64,000 nucleotides of DNA from Pseudonocardia parietis (GCF_017876315.1 NZ_JAGINU010000001.1:6138001-6202000); one strand, 5' to 3'; shown: positions 1-8,716, counted from the first letter of the stretch. Program-made: numbers and translations. The notes: generated by a model not told the origin, from the sequence alone.

Positions 1-2
1 AC

Positions 3-530
3 CCCGGTTCCCCCGCCCGCTCGGCGCTCGACGCGATCGGGGCCCACCGCGCGGCCACCATGGTTCCGGCGCCACGGGCGGCACCGGAGTCCGAGCAGGC
101 ACCCGGCAGACAGCAGCTGCCCTCGATCCCGCGCAAGACCGCGGAGCCCGCCCCGGCCACCGGCCTGTCCGGCGCGCTCGCGGACGTCGTCGCGCTGACC
201 AACACCGAGCGCGCGCAGGCCGGCTGCCCGGCGCTCACCACGGACCCGCGCATCACCGCCGCGGCCCAGGCGCACAGCGAGGACCTGGCCGCGAACGACT
301 ACTTCGCGCACGACAGCCAGGACGGCCGCGACTTCGCCGACCGCATCACCGCGGCCGGCTACGACTCGCCCGGCGCCGAGAACATCGCGATGGGGCAGCA
401 GGATGCGGCGAGCGTCGTGCAGGACTGGATGGACTCACCGGGACACCGGCGCAACATCCTGAACTGCTCGCTGACCACCATCGGCGTCGGGCTCGCCGAC
501 GGGTACTGGACCCAGAACTTCGGCCGCTGA
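3..530 (+). CDS. CAP/SCP-domain (CAP-like allergen) protein, 5' truncated by window edge
   Basis: The reading frame is open from the window edge to the stop at 530, so the start, and any signal peptide, probably lie upstream; an in-frame ATG at 60 is possible but follows an uninterrupted frame. The visible C-terminal ~110 residues are a CAP domain: an N-terminal helix (LTNTERAQAGCP), HSEDLAANDYFAH with the conserved His and Glu of the CAP cavity, GAENIA, and the C-terminal SPGHRRNIL signature followed by GVGLADGYWTQNF. Bacterial members are usually secreted and of unclear biochemical role. An Ala/Pro-rich stretch before the domain looks like a linker. The gene converges on kdpE with a 1-bp gap. 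Confidence 0.85.
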   Translation, partial: PGSPARSALDAIGAHRAATMVPAPRAAPESEQAPGRQQLPSIPRKTAEPAPATGLSGALADVVALTNTERAQAGCPALTTDPRITAAAQAHSEDLAANDYFAHDSQDGRDFADRITAAGYDSPGAENIAMGQQDAASVVQDWMDSPGHRRNILNCSLTTIGVGLADGYWTQNFGR

Positions 531-531
531 G

Positions 532-1227
532 CTACCCCTCGAACCGGTACCCCATCCCGGCCTCGGTGATCAGGTACCGCGGGCGGGACGGCACCGGTTC
601 GAGCTTGCGGCGCAGCTGGGCCACATAGACGCGCAGGTAGTGGGACTCGGTGCCGTACTGCGGACCCCACACCTCGCGGAGCAGCCGCTGCTGCTCGACG
701 AGCCTGCCGCGGTGGCGCACGAGGAGCTCGAGGATGCCCCACTCGGTCGGTGTCAGGTGCACCGCCGCGCCGTCCGCGCGCGCGACGGTCTTCGCCGCCA
801 GGTCCACGGTGAAGTCCGCTGTGACCACCACCGCGGCACCGTCGACCGCCGAGACCGCGGCCCGCCGGACCGCGGCGCGCAGCCGCGCCAGCAGCTCGGC
901 CATCCCGAACGGCTTGGTGACGTAGTCGTCGGCACCCGCGTCGAGGGCCCGCACCTTGTCGCCGGAGTCGGTACGGGCGGACAGGACGATGACCGGCACG
1001 GTGCTCCAGCCGCGCAGGCCCTCGATGACCTCGGCGCCGTCGAGATCGGGCAGCCCGAGATCGAGGACGACGACGTCGGGGTGCCCGTCGGCGGCGGTCC
1101 GCAGCGCGGCAGAGCCGTCCGCGGCGACGAGCACGGTGTAGCCGTGCGCGGTGAGGTTGATCCGCAGCGCGCGCAGGAGCTGCGGGTCGTCGTCGACGAC
1201 CAGGACGCGCGTGCCCCGGCCGGTCAC
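532..1227 (-). CDS. kdpE: KdpE, OmpR-family response regulator
   Basis: A 231-aa cytoplasmic two-component regulator that controls the kdp operon. The receiver domain (about residues 6-118) has the acidic pocket VVDDD at 10-14, phosphoacceptor Asp56 in VVVLDLGLPD, and Lys105 in YVTKPF. The C-terminal winged-helix domain (about 130-230) has LTPTEWGILELL and SHYLRVYVAQLRRKLE, typical of OmpR/PhoB DNA-binding domains. It starts at a GTG whose GTGA overlaps the TGA of kdpD by 4 bp, implying translational coupling; it is the last gene of the kdp cluster. The likely target is the set of repeats upstream of the first kdp gene (8561-8611). Confidence 0.96.
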   Translation of the reverse strand: MTGRGTRVLVVDDDPQLLRALRINLTAHGYTVLVAADGSAALRTAADGHPDVVVLDLGLPDLDGAEVIEGLRGWSTVPVIVLSARTDSGDKVRALDAGADDYVTKPFGMAELLARLRAAVRRAAVSAVDGAAVVVTADFTVDLAAKTVARADGAAVHLTPTEWGILELLVRHRGRLVEQQRLLREVWGPQYGTESHYLRVYVAQLRRKLEPVPSRPRYLITEAGMGYRFEG

Positions 1228-3794
1228 CGGTCACGCACCGGGACGCCGGCCGTGGCCGCGGGCAGGGACACGACGACGGTCAGCCCGCCGCCCGGCGTCT
1301 CCTCGGCACCGAGCTCGCCGCCCATCGCGGTGGTGAGGCCGCGGGCAACCGACAGCCCGAGCCCGAGGCCGCTGGTCGCGTCGCGGTCGCCGAGCCGCTG
1401 GAACGCGGCGAACAGCCCGTCCCACTGCCGGCGCGGCACTCCCGGCCCGCGGTCGACGATCCGCAGCTCGACCCGGTCGGCGTGCTCGCTCGCCCGCAGC
1501 ACGACCTCGCCCGCGGTGTCGCCGGACCGGCCGGCGCCGTGCCGCAGGGCGTTGTCGACCACGTTGGCGATCACCCGTTCCAGCAGCGCGGCGTCCGCCA
1601 GCACCTCGGTCACGTCCTCACCGATCTCCACCCGGACCCGCTCGGCCCCTTCCAGGCCGAGTACCGCGGTCGCCGCCATCTCGTCGTAGCCGACCGGCGC
1701 GAGCAGCGGGACCACCGCACCGGCGGCCAGCCGGGACGAGTCGAGGAGATCCTCCACCAGCCGGGTCAGCCGGTCCGCGGACTCCTCGACCGTCGCCAGG
1801 AGCTCGGACCGGTCGGCGTCCGAGAACCGCAGCACCGGGTCCCGCAGGCTCCCGGCCGCGGCCTTGATCGAGGTGAGTGGTGTGCGCAGATCGTGGCCGA
1901 CGGCGGACAGCAGCGCGCCGCGGGTCTCGTTGACCTCGGCCCGTCGCTCGGCGTCGGCGGCTCCCGCCTCGGCCCGCTGCCCGCGCAGGGCCAGGAGCGC
2001 CTGCCCGCCCACCGTCTCCAGCAGCCGCCGGTCCGCGGCCGGCAACGCGCGTCCGGTCCCGACCAGGTGCAACCCGTCGTCGACGACCACGTCGATCTCG
2101 GCCCGGTCCGGCCGCGTGCAGTCCGGCGGCCCGGACACCGCCACGATCGACCAGCTCCGGTCCGCACCGCGTTCGAGCAGCGCCGCGGAGCGCAGCCCGA
2201 AGGTCTCACGGACCTGGGTCAGCAACCGGGGCAGCGGATCGGCGCGGGTGAGCACGGTCCGGGCGAACGAGGCCAGCAGCGCCGCCTCGGCCCTGGCCCG
2301 CGCGGCCTGCTCGGCCCGCCGTGCCGCACGGTCCACCACCAGGGCCACCAGCACGCCGACCAGCAGCATGGCCGCCACCGTGATCAGGTTGCCGGGCCCG
2401 GCGATGGCGAGCGAGTACAGCGGCGGGGACAGGAAGAAGTTCAGCAGCAGGCCGCCGAGCAGCGCGGCGAGCAACGCCGGGCCGAGCCCGCCGGCGAGCG
2501 CGGCCAGCACGGTGGCGAGGAAGTAGAGGACCACGTCGGTCGACAGGTCCACCCAGGGCGCCCCGAACACCCCGGCACCGGTCGCCAGCACCGGGCCGAG
2601 GACCGCCACCACCCAGCCCAGCGCCTGCCGTGTCGGCGAGAGGCCACCGGGCAACGAGGGCAGCCGCAGCGCGCGTCCCGCCGCGTCGTGGCTGACCATG
2701 TGGACGTCGATCCGGCCGGACTCCTGCACCACCCGGGCCCCGATGCCGGGATCGAACAACCGGGCCAGCCGGGACCGCCGGGACGTACCGAGCACCAGCT
2801 GGGTGGCGTTCACCCCGCGGGCGAAGTCGAGCAGTGCCCGGGTGACGGCGTCCGCCCCACCGTCCCCGACGGCCGTGTGGAAGCTGGCACCGACGTCCTC
2901 GGCGATCGTGCGGATCCGGTCGACACCGTTGACCGGGCCGACGGCCAGGCCGTCCCCGCGCAGCACGTGCACGGCGAGCAGGTCGGCCTTGCCCGCCCGC
3001 GTCGCGATGCGGGCGGCCCGGCGCAACACCGTCTCCGACTCCGGACCCCCGGTGAGCGCGACGACGACCCGCTCGCGCGTCTCCCACACGTCGGTCACCT
3101 GCTCGTCGGCGCGGTAGCGCCGCAGCGCCACGTCCACCTCGTCGGCGACCCACAGCAGGGCGAGCTCCCGCAACGCGATCAGGTTCGGGACCCGGAAGTA
3201 GTGTGCGAGCGCCGCGTCGATCTTCTCGGCCGCGTACACGTTGCCGTGCGCCAGCCGGCGGCGCAGCGCCTCCGGGGTGATGTCGACGAGCTCGATCTGC
3301 TCCGCCCGGCGGACGACCTCGTCGGGCACGGTCTCCCGCTGCCGGGCCCCGGTGATCGTGTGCACGACGTCGCCGAGCGACTCGAGGTGCTGCACGTTCA
3401 CCGTGGACAGCACGTCGATACCCGCGTCGAGGATCTCCTCGACGTCCTGCCAGCGCTTGGCGTTGCGCGAGCCGGGCGCGTTCGTGTGGGCCAGCTCGTC
3501 GATCAGCACGACCTGCGGTGCCCGGGCCAGGACGGCGTCGAGATCCAGCTCCTCGAGCACGGTGCCGCCGTGCTCGACCCGGCGGCGCGGGAGGACCTCC
3601 AGACCGTCCAGCAGCTCCGACGTGCGGTCCCGGCCGTGGGCCTCCACGACCCCGGCCACGACGTCGGTGCCGCGCCCGAGCCGGCGGTGCGCCTCGCCGA
3701 GCATGGCGAAGGTCTTGCCGACCCCGGGCGCGGCGCCGAGGTGGATACGCAGCTCGCCCCGCGTGCTCACGCACCCATTGTCGTCCTCGCTCAC
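1224..3794 (-). CDS. kdpD: KdpD, osmosensitive K+ sensor histidine kinase
   Basis: A membrane histidine kinase, 856 aa from the GTG at 3794, which overlaps the kdpC stop as GTGA; an alternative GTG at 3770 gives 848 aa. Domains in order: an N-terminal KdpD domain with Walker A GAAPGVGKT (about 20-28) and Walker B-like LIDELAHTN; a USP-like domain (LTGGPESETVLRRAARIA); four predicted membrane segments in the middle; a GAF-like region; and HisKA with phosphoacceptor His in VGHDLRTPLTSIKAAAG followed by HATPase (NVVDNALRHG, DRGPGVP, GLGLGLSVARGL). It relays low external K+ or turgor to KdpE and lies between kdpC and kdpE in the same operon. All key catalytic motifs appear present. Confidence 0.96.
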   Translation of the reverse strand: MSEDDNGCVSTRGELRIHLGAAPGVGKTFAMLGEAHRRLGRGTDVVAGVVEAHGRDRTSELLDGLEVLPRRRVEHGGTVLEELDLDAVLARAPQVVLIDELAHTNAPGSRNAKRWQDVEEILDAGIDVLSTVNVQHLESLGDVVHTITGARQRETVPDEVVRRAEQIELVDITPEALRRRLAHGNVYAAEKIDAALAHYFRVPNLIALRELALLWVADEVDVALRRYRADEQVTDVWETRERVVVALTGGPESETVLRRAARIATRAGKADLLAVHVLRGDGLAVGPVNGVDRIRTIAEDVGASFHTAVGDGGADAVTRALLDFARGVNATQLVLGTSRRSRLARLFDPGIGARVVQESGRIDVHMVSHDAAGRALRLPSLPGGLSPTRQALGWVVAVLGPVLATGAGVFGAPWVDLSTDVVLYFLATVLAALAGGLGPALLAALLGGLLLNFFLSPPLYSLAIAGPGNLITVAAMLLVGVLVALVVDRAARRAEQAARARAEAALLASFARTVLTRADPLPRLLTQVRETFGLRSAALLERGADRSWSIVAVSGPPDCTRPDRAEIDVVVDDGLHLVGTGRALPAADRRLLETVGGQALLALRGQRAEAGAADAERRAEVNETRGALLSAVGHDLRTPLTSIKAAAGSLRDPVLRFSDADRSELLATVEESADRLTRLVEDLLDSSRLAAGAVVPLLAPVGYDEMAATAVLGLEGAERVRVEIGEDVTEVLADAALLERVIANVVDNALRHGAGRSGDTAGEVVLRASEHADRVELRIVDRGPGVPRRQWDGLFAAFQRLGDRDATSGLGLGLSVARGLTTAMGGELGAEETPGGGLTVVVSLPAATAGVPVRDR

Positions 3795-4396
3795 CCGCGG
3801 GCGTCCCGCACGGCCAGGTTGAGCTCGGTGACGGCGACCCGCGGCTCGCCGAGGAACCCGAGGACGCGCCCGTCGGTGGCACCGGCGACGAGGTCCTCGA
3901 CCTGCCGCAACGGCAGGCCGGTCACCCGGGCCACCCGCGCGACCTGCAGGGCCGCGTACTCGGGACTGATGCCGGGATCCAGGCCGGACGCCGACGCGGT
4001 GACGGCGTCGGCGGGCACCGCGGCCGGGGCGACGCCCTCGCGGGCGGCGATCAGGTCGCGCCGCTGATGCACGGACGCCAGCAGCTCCTCGTCGAACCCG
4101 CCCTTGTTCGAGCCCCCCGACGTGGTGGTGTCGGCAGGGCCCAGCAGGCCCTCCGACGACGCCGACGGGCGGGTGTGGAAGTACGGGTCGGCGGCCGGGT
4201 CGGCGGCGACCGGGTCGATCCCGATCAGCGACGACCCGCTCGCGCCCGGCAGCACGGACCCCTCCGCCCGGTCGGACAGCCCCGGGAGCCGGGACACCCC
4301 CCAGACCGTGAGGGGATAGACGATGCCGCACAGGACGGTCATGACGAGCAGCAGGCGCAGGCCGACGGCGGCCTGCCGGCGCAGTGTGGTGAGCAT
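3791..4396 (-). CDS. kdpC: KdpC, K+-transporting ATPase subunit C
   Basis: A 201-aa accessory subunit of the KdpFABC potassium pump. One N-terminal membrane helix (about residues 12-34, GLRLLLVMTVLCGIVYPLTVWG) anchors an extracellular domain with the family signatures GSSLIG, DPYFHTRPSAS and SASGLDPGISPEYA. These correspond to conserved segments needed for complex assembly and high nucleotide affinity. The length is normal for the family. It starts 3 bp after the kdpB stop and overlaps kdpD by 4 bp, so it is translationally embedded in the operon. Confidence 0.96.
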   Translation of the reverse strand: MLTTLRRQAAVGLRLLLVMTVLCGIVYPLTVWGVSRLPGLSDRAEGSVLPGASGSSLIGIDPVAADPAADPYFHTRPSASSEGLLGPADTTTSGGSNKGGFDEELLASVHQRRDLIAAREGVAPAAVPADAVTASASGLDPGISPEYAALQVARVARVTGLPLRQVEDLVAGATDGRVLGFLGEPRVAVTELNLAVRDARG

Positions 4397-4399
4397 GTC

Positions 4400-6634
4400 T
4401 CAGATCCCCGGGATGTGGCGGACGACGAGGTCGATGAGGAAGATCCCGGCGAACGGGGTGACCACCCCGCCGACGCCGTAGATCAGCATGTTGCGGCGCA
4501 GCAGTGCCGAGGCCGACGACGGCCGGTAGCGGACACCGCGCAGCGCCAGCGGGATCAGCGCGACGATCACGAGCGCGTTGAAGATCACCGCGGAGAGGAT
4601 CGCGGACTCCGGCGTCGCCAGCGCCATGATGTTCAGCGCCCCCAGCGACGGGTGGAGGACCAGGAACATCGCGGGCAGGATCGCGAAGTACTTCGCCAGG
4701 TCGTTGGCCACCGAGAACGTGGTCAGGGCGCCCCGGGTGATCAGCAGCTGCTTGCCGATCTCGACGATCTCGATCAGCTTCGTCGGGTTCGAGTCGAGGT
4801 CGACCATGTTCCCGGCCTCCTTGGCGGCCGAGGTGCCGGTGTTCATCGCGACGCCGACGTCGGCCTGGGCGAGGGCGGGGGCGTCGTTGGTGCCGTCCCC
4901 GGTCATCGCGACCAGCCGGCCGCCCTGCTGCTCGGAACGGATCAGGGCGAGCTTGTCCTCGGGGGTGGCCTCGGCGAGATGGTCGTCGACACCGGCCTGC
5001 GCGGCGATCGCCGCGGCGGTGCGCGGGTTGTCGCCGGTGACCATGACCGTGCGGATGCCCATCGCGCGCAGCTCGGCGAACCGCTCCACCATCCCCGGCT
5101 TGACGACGTCGGAGAGCGCGATCACGCCCAGCACCCGGCCGCCGTGGCCCGTGGTGTCGTCGGCGGCGGCGACGACCAGCGGCGTGCCGCCCGCGTCGGA
5201 GATCGCCTCGACCAGCCGGTCGACCTCGCTCCGGTCGCTCGTGCGTGCCCACTCGAGCACGGCGGCCGCGGCGCCCTTGCGCACGACATGGCCGGTGCCG
5301 ATGCCCGCTCCGCCTGCGCTCCGCGGGGTGCCGATGCCCGCTCCGCCTGCGCTCCGCGGGGTGCCGATGCCCGCTCCGCCTGCGCTCCGCGGGAGGAGAT
5401 CGACCCCCGACATCCGGGTCCCGGCGGTGAAGGGAACGAACTCCGCGACCGCCTCGGCGGCGTCGGCCTCGGCCGGAAGGCCGTACCCGGACGCACACAG
5501 CTCGACGACGCTGCGCCCTTCCGGGGTCTGGTCGGCCAGGCTCGACAGCCGGGCCACGCGGGCGAGCTCGGCGACATCGACGCCGCCGACCGGGTGCAGT
5601 GCGGTGGCGCGCCGGTTCCCGAACGTGACGGTGCCGGTCTTGTCGAGCAACAGGGTGTCGACGTCACCGGCCGCCTCGACCGCGCGACCCGAGGTGGCGA
5701 GCACATTGCGCTGCACCAGCCGGTCCATCCCGGCGATGCCGATCGCCGAGAGCAGGGCGCCGATCGTGGTCGGGATCAGGCAGACCAGCAACGCGGTCAG
5801 CACCACCACCGACACCTGCTCGCCGGCGTAGGCGCTCATCGGGGCGATCGCGACGACCGCGAGCAGGAAGATGATCGTCAACGCCGAGAGCAGGATGGTC
5901 AGCGCGATCTCGTTCGGCGTCTTCCTCCGGGACGCGCCCTCGACCAGCCCGATCATCCGGTCGACGAACGACTCCCCCGGCCTCGTCGTGATCCGCACGA
6001 CGATCCGGTCGGACAGCACCGTCGTGCCGCCGGTGACGGCGCACCGGTCGCCGCCCGCCTCCCGGATCACCGGCGCCGACTCGCCGGTGATCGCCGACTC
6101 GTCGACCGAGGCGATGCCGTGCACGACGTCGCCGTCGCCCGGGATCGTCTCCCCCGCCTCGACCACGACGAGATCACCGAGCCGCAGCGCGGAGCTCGGG
6201 ACCCACTCCTCGCCCGCGGCGTCACCGGCCGGCCGGCGGCGGGCCATGGTGTCGCGCTGCAGGGCGCGCAGCGACGCGGCCTGTGCCCTGCCCCGTCCTT
6301 CGGCCACCGCCTCGGCCAGCGCCGCGAACAGGACGGTGAACCACAGCCACACCGCGACGAGCACGGCGAACACGCTCGGGTCGGCGATCGCGAGCACGGT
6401 GACCAGCACCGAGCCGGCCCAGACGACGAACAGCACCGGGTTGCGGGCCTGGACCCGCGGGTCGAGCTTGCGCAACGCGTCCGGGAGGGACGCGAGGAGC
6501 TGCCTCGGCGAGAACGCACCCGCCGCGACCGGAGCCGGGGTGGGGACCCCGTGCTGCGCCGGTGGGGTGGTGGTGACGGACACGGAGTCCTCCTGCACGG
6601 ATGTCTGCCGGGATGTGGTGGAGGGCCCGCTCAC
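4400..6634 (-). CDS. kdpB: KdpB, P-type ATPase catalytic subunit
   Basis: The catalytic subunit of the K+ pump, 744 aa from the GTG at 6634, which overlaps the kdpA stop (GTGA). It is a polytopic P-type ATPase: actuator-domain TGES, phosphorylation motif DKTGTVTFGNR, the N-domain stretch FVPFTAGTRMSGVDL, and the hinge TGDGTNDAPALAQADVGVAMN. It is longer than usual (about 680-710 aa) partly because of a roughly 35-residue N-terminal extension and partly because of three in-frame copies of an 11-residue Gly/Ala-rich unit (bases 5295-5393). These lie in the nucleotide-binding domain between MSGVDL and GHVVRKGA, where E. coli KdpB has only a short loop. The catalytic core otherwise looks intact, so I expect it to function. 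Confidence 0.95.
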   Translation of the reverse strand: MSGPSTTSRQTSVQEDSVSVTTTPPAQHGVPTPAPVAAGAFSPRQLLASLPDALRKLDPRVQARNPVLFVVWAGSVLVTVLAIADPSVFAVLVAVWLWFTVLFAALAEAVAEGRGRAQAASLRALQRDTMARRRPAGDAAGEEWVPSSALRLGDLVVVEAGETIPGDGDVVHGIASVDESAITGESAPVIREAGGDRCAVTGGTTVLSDRIVVRITTRPGESFVDRMIGLVEGASRRKTPNEIALTILLSALTIIFLLAVVAIAPMSAYAGEQVSVVVLTALLVCLIPTTIGALLSAIGIAGMDRLVQRNVLATSGRAVEAAGDVDTLLLDKTGTVTFGNRRATALHPVGGVDVAELARVARLSSLADQTPEGRSVVELCASGYGLPAEADAAEAVAEFVPFTAGTRMSGVDLLPRSAGGAGIGTPRSAGGAGIGTPRSAGGAGIGTGHVVRKGAAAAVLEWARTSDRSEVDRLVEAISDAGGTPLVVAAADDTTGHGGRVLGVIALSDVVKPGMVERFAELRAMGIRTVMVTGDNPRTAAAIAAQAGVDDHLAEATPEDKLALIRSEQQGGRLVAMTGDGTNDAPALAQADVGVAMNTGTSAAKEAGNMVDLDSNPTKLIEIVEIGKQLLITRGALTTFSVANDLAKYFAILPAMFLVLHPSLGALNIMALATPESAILSAVIFNALVIVALIPLALRGVRYRPSSASALLRRNMLIYGVGGVVTPFAGIFLIDLVVRHIPGI
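5295..5393. repeat. Three in-frame 33-bp tandem repeats inside kdpB
   Basis: Three exact consecutive 33-bp units (5295-5327, 5328-5360, 5361-5393), each containing CGCTCCGCCTGCGCTCCGCG. On the coding strand each gives an 11-residue unit close to RSAGGAGIGTP. The repeats sit in the KdpB nucleotide-binding domain at a surface loop between MSGVDL and GHVVRKGA. Perfect identity of the copies suggests recent expansion, and copy number may vary between strains. Confidence 0.95.
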
Positions 6635-8310
6635 GACAGCGCCTCGGCGATCGGTCCGAGCGCGAGAGCGGGGAAGAAGGTCAGGGCGGAGACCAGCAGG
6701 ACCGTGCCGCCGACCAGGCCGGCGAACAGCGGACCGTCGGTCGGCAGCGTGCCGGCACCGGCCGGGACCCGGCGCCGGTCCACGAGCGAACCGGCGAGCG
6801 CGAGCACGGCCAGGATCTGCACGAACCGGCCGAACAGCATCGCCACCCCGAGACCCGCCTGGAAGAAGTCGCTGGTCACGGTGATCCCGGCGAACGCCGA
6901 ACCGTTGTTGTTGGCCGCCGACGCCCAGGCGTAGAGGACCTCGGAGAAGCCGTGCGCGCCGTCGTTGTTCAGGGCGTCGGCCGTGCCCGGCAGCGCGATC
7001 GCGAGCCCGGCACCGAGCAGCACGAACGTCGGCATCACCAGGATCGACACCGCGGCGTAGGTGACCTCGCGCCGGCCCAGCTTCTTGCCGAGGAACTCCG
7101 GGGTGCGCCCGACCATCAGCCCGGCCAGGAAGACCGCGATGATCGAGAGAACGAGCAGGCCGTAGAGACCGGAGCCGGTGCCGCCGGGTGCGACCTCGCC
7201 GAGCAGCATGTTGAGCATCGCCAGGCCGCCGGCGGCGCCGGAGAGGCTGTCGTGCATCGCGTTCACCGCGCCGGTGGACGTGCCGGTGGTGGAGATGGCG
7301 AACAGGACCGAGCCGGCGACGCCGAACCGGACCTCCTTGCCCTCCATCGCGCCGCCGGCGGCGATCGCGGCGGGCCCGTTCGGATGTGCCTCGGCGAGCC
7401 AGGCGAGCCCGAGGAACAGCGCCCACAGGCCGCCCATCACCGACAGCAGCACGACCCCCTGCCGGACCTGGCCGACCATGACGCCGAACGTCCGGGTCAG
7501 CGCCACCGGGATCAGCAGCATCAGGAATATCTCGAACACGTTCGTGAACGGGTTCGGGTTTTCGAACGGGTGCGCGGAGTTGGCGTTGAAGATGCCGCCG
7601 CCGTTGGTACCGAGCTCCTTCACCGCCTCCTGCGACGCGGCGGGAGCCAGCGGCAGCGTGTGCGTCGAACCGTCGACGTTCGTGACGTCGACGCCGGCCC
7701 GCAGCGACTGCACGACACCACCCGCGACCAGCACGACCGCCGCGACGACCGCCAGCGGGACCATGATCCGGACGGTCCCGCGGGTCAGGTCGACCCAGAA
7801 GTTGCCGAGCCGGCCGGCGTCGGCACCGTCGCCGCCGCGGGCTGCGAACGCGCGGACCAGGGCGATCGCGACGGCCATGCCGACCACCGCCGAGAGAACG
7901 TTCTGGGTGGTCAGGCCGACCATCTGGACGGTGTGCCCGAGCACCTGCTCGGGCACGTAGGACTGCCAGTTGGTGTTGGTCACGAACGACACGGCCGTGT
8001 TGAACGCCATGGCGGGCGAGACCGTGTCGGCGTCGTCGGTGCCGCGGCCGAAGCCCAGCGGCAGGAACGGCTGCAGGCGCTGCAGCAGGTACAGCAGCAC
8101 GATCGAGACGAACGAGAACCCGAGCACGCCGGCCGCGTAGGTCGTCGCGCGTTGCCCGGAGCCGGCATCGACCCGGCAGATCCGGTAGATCCACCGCTCG
8201 ACCCGCCAGTGCTCCGTGTCGGTGTAGACGCGCGCCATCCAGTCACCCAGCGGCTTCCAGCTCGCCGCGAGCAGCACGAGGAGCAGGCCCACCTGCGCCA
8301 CGCCGGCCAT
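6631..8310 (-). CDS. kdpA: KdpA, K+-transporting ATPase subunit A
   Basis: A 559-aa polytopic subunit carrying the K+ channel-like selectivity filter. About ten membrane segments are visible, with family signatures NTNWQSYVPEQ, GTNGGGIFNANSAHPFENP, GLYGLLVLSIIAVFLAGLMVGRTPEFLGKK and SANNNGSAFAG. The N-terminal helix begins MAGVAQVGLLLVLLAASW. The ATG overlaps the TGA of kdpF by 1 bp and the stop overlaps the kdpB GTG. In the complex KdpA passes K+ to the pump domain of KdpB. Confidence 0.97.
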   Translation of the reverse strand: MAGVAQVGLLLVLLAASWKPLGDWMARVYTDTEHWRVERWIYRICRVDAGSGQRATTYAAGVLGFSFVSIVLLYLLQRLQPFLPLGFGRGTDDADTVSPAMAFNTAVSFVTNTNWQSYVPEQVLGHTVQMVGLTTQNVLSAVVGMAVAIALVRAFAARGGDGADAGRLGNFWVDLTRGTVRIMVPLAVVAAVVLVAGGVVQSLRAGVDVTNVDGSTHTLPLAPAASQEAVKELGTNGGGIFNANSAHPFENPNPFTNVFEIFLMLLIPVALTRTFGVMVGQVRQGVVLLSVMGGLWALFLGLAWLAEAHPNGPAAIAAGGAMEGKEVRFGVAGSVLFAISTTGTSTGAVNAMHDSLSGAAGGLAMLNMLLGEVAPGGTGSGLYGLLVLSIIAVFLAGLMVGRTPEFLGKKLGRREVTYAAVSILVMPTFVLLGAGLAIALPGTADALNNDGAHGFSEVLYAWASAANNNGSAFAGITVTSDFFQAGLGVAMLFGRFVQILAVLALAGSLVDRRRVPAGAGTLPTDGPLFAGLVGGTVLLVSALTFFPALALGPIAEALS

Positions 8311-8396
8311 CAGAACCTCTCCGGACGCAGCAGGGCGATCATCAGGTACACCAGCAGGGCGAGGGCGACCACGCCCGCCGCGACGTTCGCGATCAC
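8310..8396 (-). CDS. kdpF: KdpF, small stabilising subunit of the Kdp ATPase
   Basis: A 28-codon gene starting at GTG, encoding a single hydrophobic helix (VIANVAAGVVALALLVYLMI) and ending LLRPERF. Size, hydrophobicity and the position directly before kdpA match KdpF, which stabilises the KdpABC complex. Its TGA shares one base with the kdpA ATG. Its GTG overlaps the stop of the still smaller upstream gene (GTGA). It is short enough to be missed by automated gene calling. Confidence 0.9.
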   Translation of the reverse strand: MIANVAAGVVALALLVYLMIALLRPERF

Positions 8397-8476
8397 AGCT
8401 TCTCCAGTCCGCGCAGCGTCAGCGCGAGGACGGCGAAGCACGCCACCAGCAACGCGATATAGGCCAGGTCGGCCAC
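8393..8476 (-). CDS. 27-aa single-helix membrane protein leading the kdp operon
   Basis: A short GTG-started frame with a good ribosome binding site (GAGGAG about 6 bases upstream). It encodes one membrane helix (DLAYIALLVACFAVLALTL) and a basic tail RGLEKL, with its stop overlapping kdpF. Similar mini-proteins of this type precede kdpF in other actinobacteria as far as I recall. The role is unknown; it could be a second small stabilising subunit or a leader peptide that couples translation into kdpF. It is the promoter-proximal reading frame of the operon. Confidence 0.7.
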   Translation of the reverse strand: MADLAYIALLVACFAVLALTLRGLEKL

Positions 8477-8560
8477 GGCACTCTCCTCGAGGTGCTACCG
8501 CCGGGACTTCCGGCGGACCGGCGGAGATCGTGCGCGCCGTCGACGCCGGCGGACCGGTCC

Positions 8561-8611
8561 GTGACGCGGGCTTGACGCCGGGACCGGGCGTCGTTGACGC
8601 CGTCTTGACGC
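8561..8611. promoter_or_regulatory. Phased TTGACGC repeats, candidate KdpE binding sites
   Basis: Four direct copies of (T/G)TGACGC start at 8561, 8572, 8594 and 8605, at spacings of 11, 22 and 11 bp, so all are on one face of the helix. OmpR-family regulators bind tandem direct repeats with a period of 10-11 bp. The block lies in the only promoter region available to the kdp operon, which is shared with divergent corA. KdpE binding is inferred. Confidence 0.6.
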
Positions 8612-8716
8612 CCGGTGGCAGCGGTCACGTGGCCGGCTCGCGCCGGGCGCCGCTCCGGCCCGCTGGTTACGCTGCTGCGAAACCCGGTGCCGGCCGGCGA
8701 ACGGGAGGCGACGAGC

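Noticed and set aside
1482..4067. 861-codon open frame on the plus strand over kdpD and kdpC
   Set aside because: It is the antisense shadow of strongly supported kdp genes in very GC-rich DNA; its translation is low-complexity and has no domain.
5295..5393. kdpB 33-bp repeats as a small CRISPR array
   Set aside because: Units are directly adjacent with no spacers, remain in frame and lie within a gene; no cas genes are present in the window.
8540..8546. TCGACGC as a fifth KdpE half-site
   Set aside because: It differs from TTGACGC by one base and lies 21 bp from the next copy, so it falls out of the 11-bp phase.
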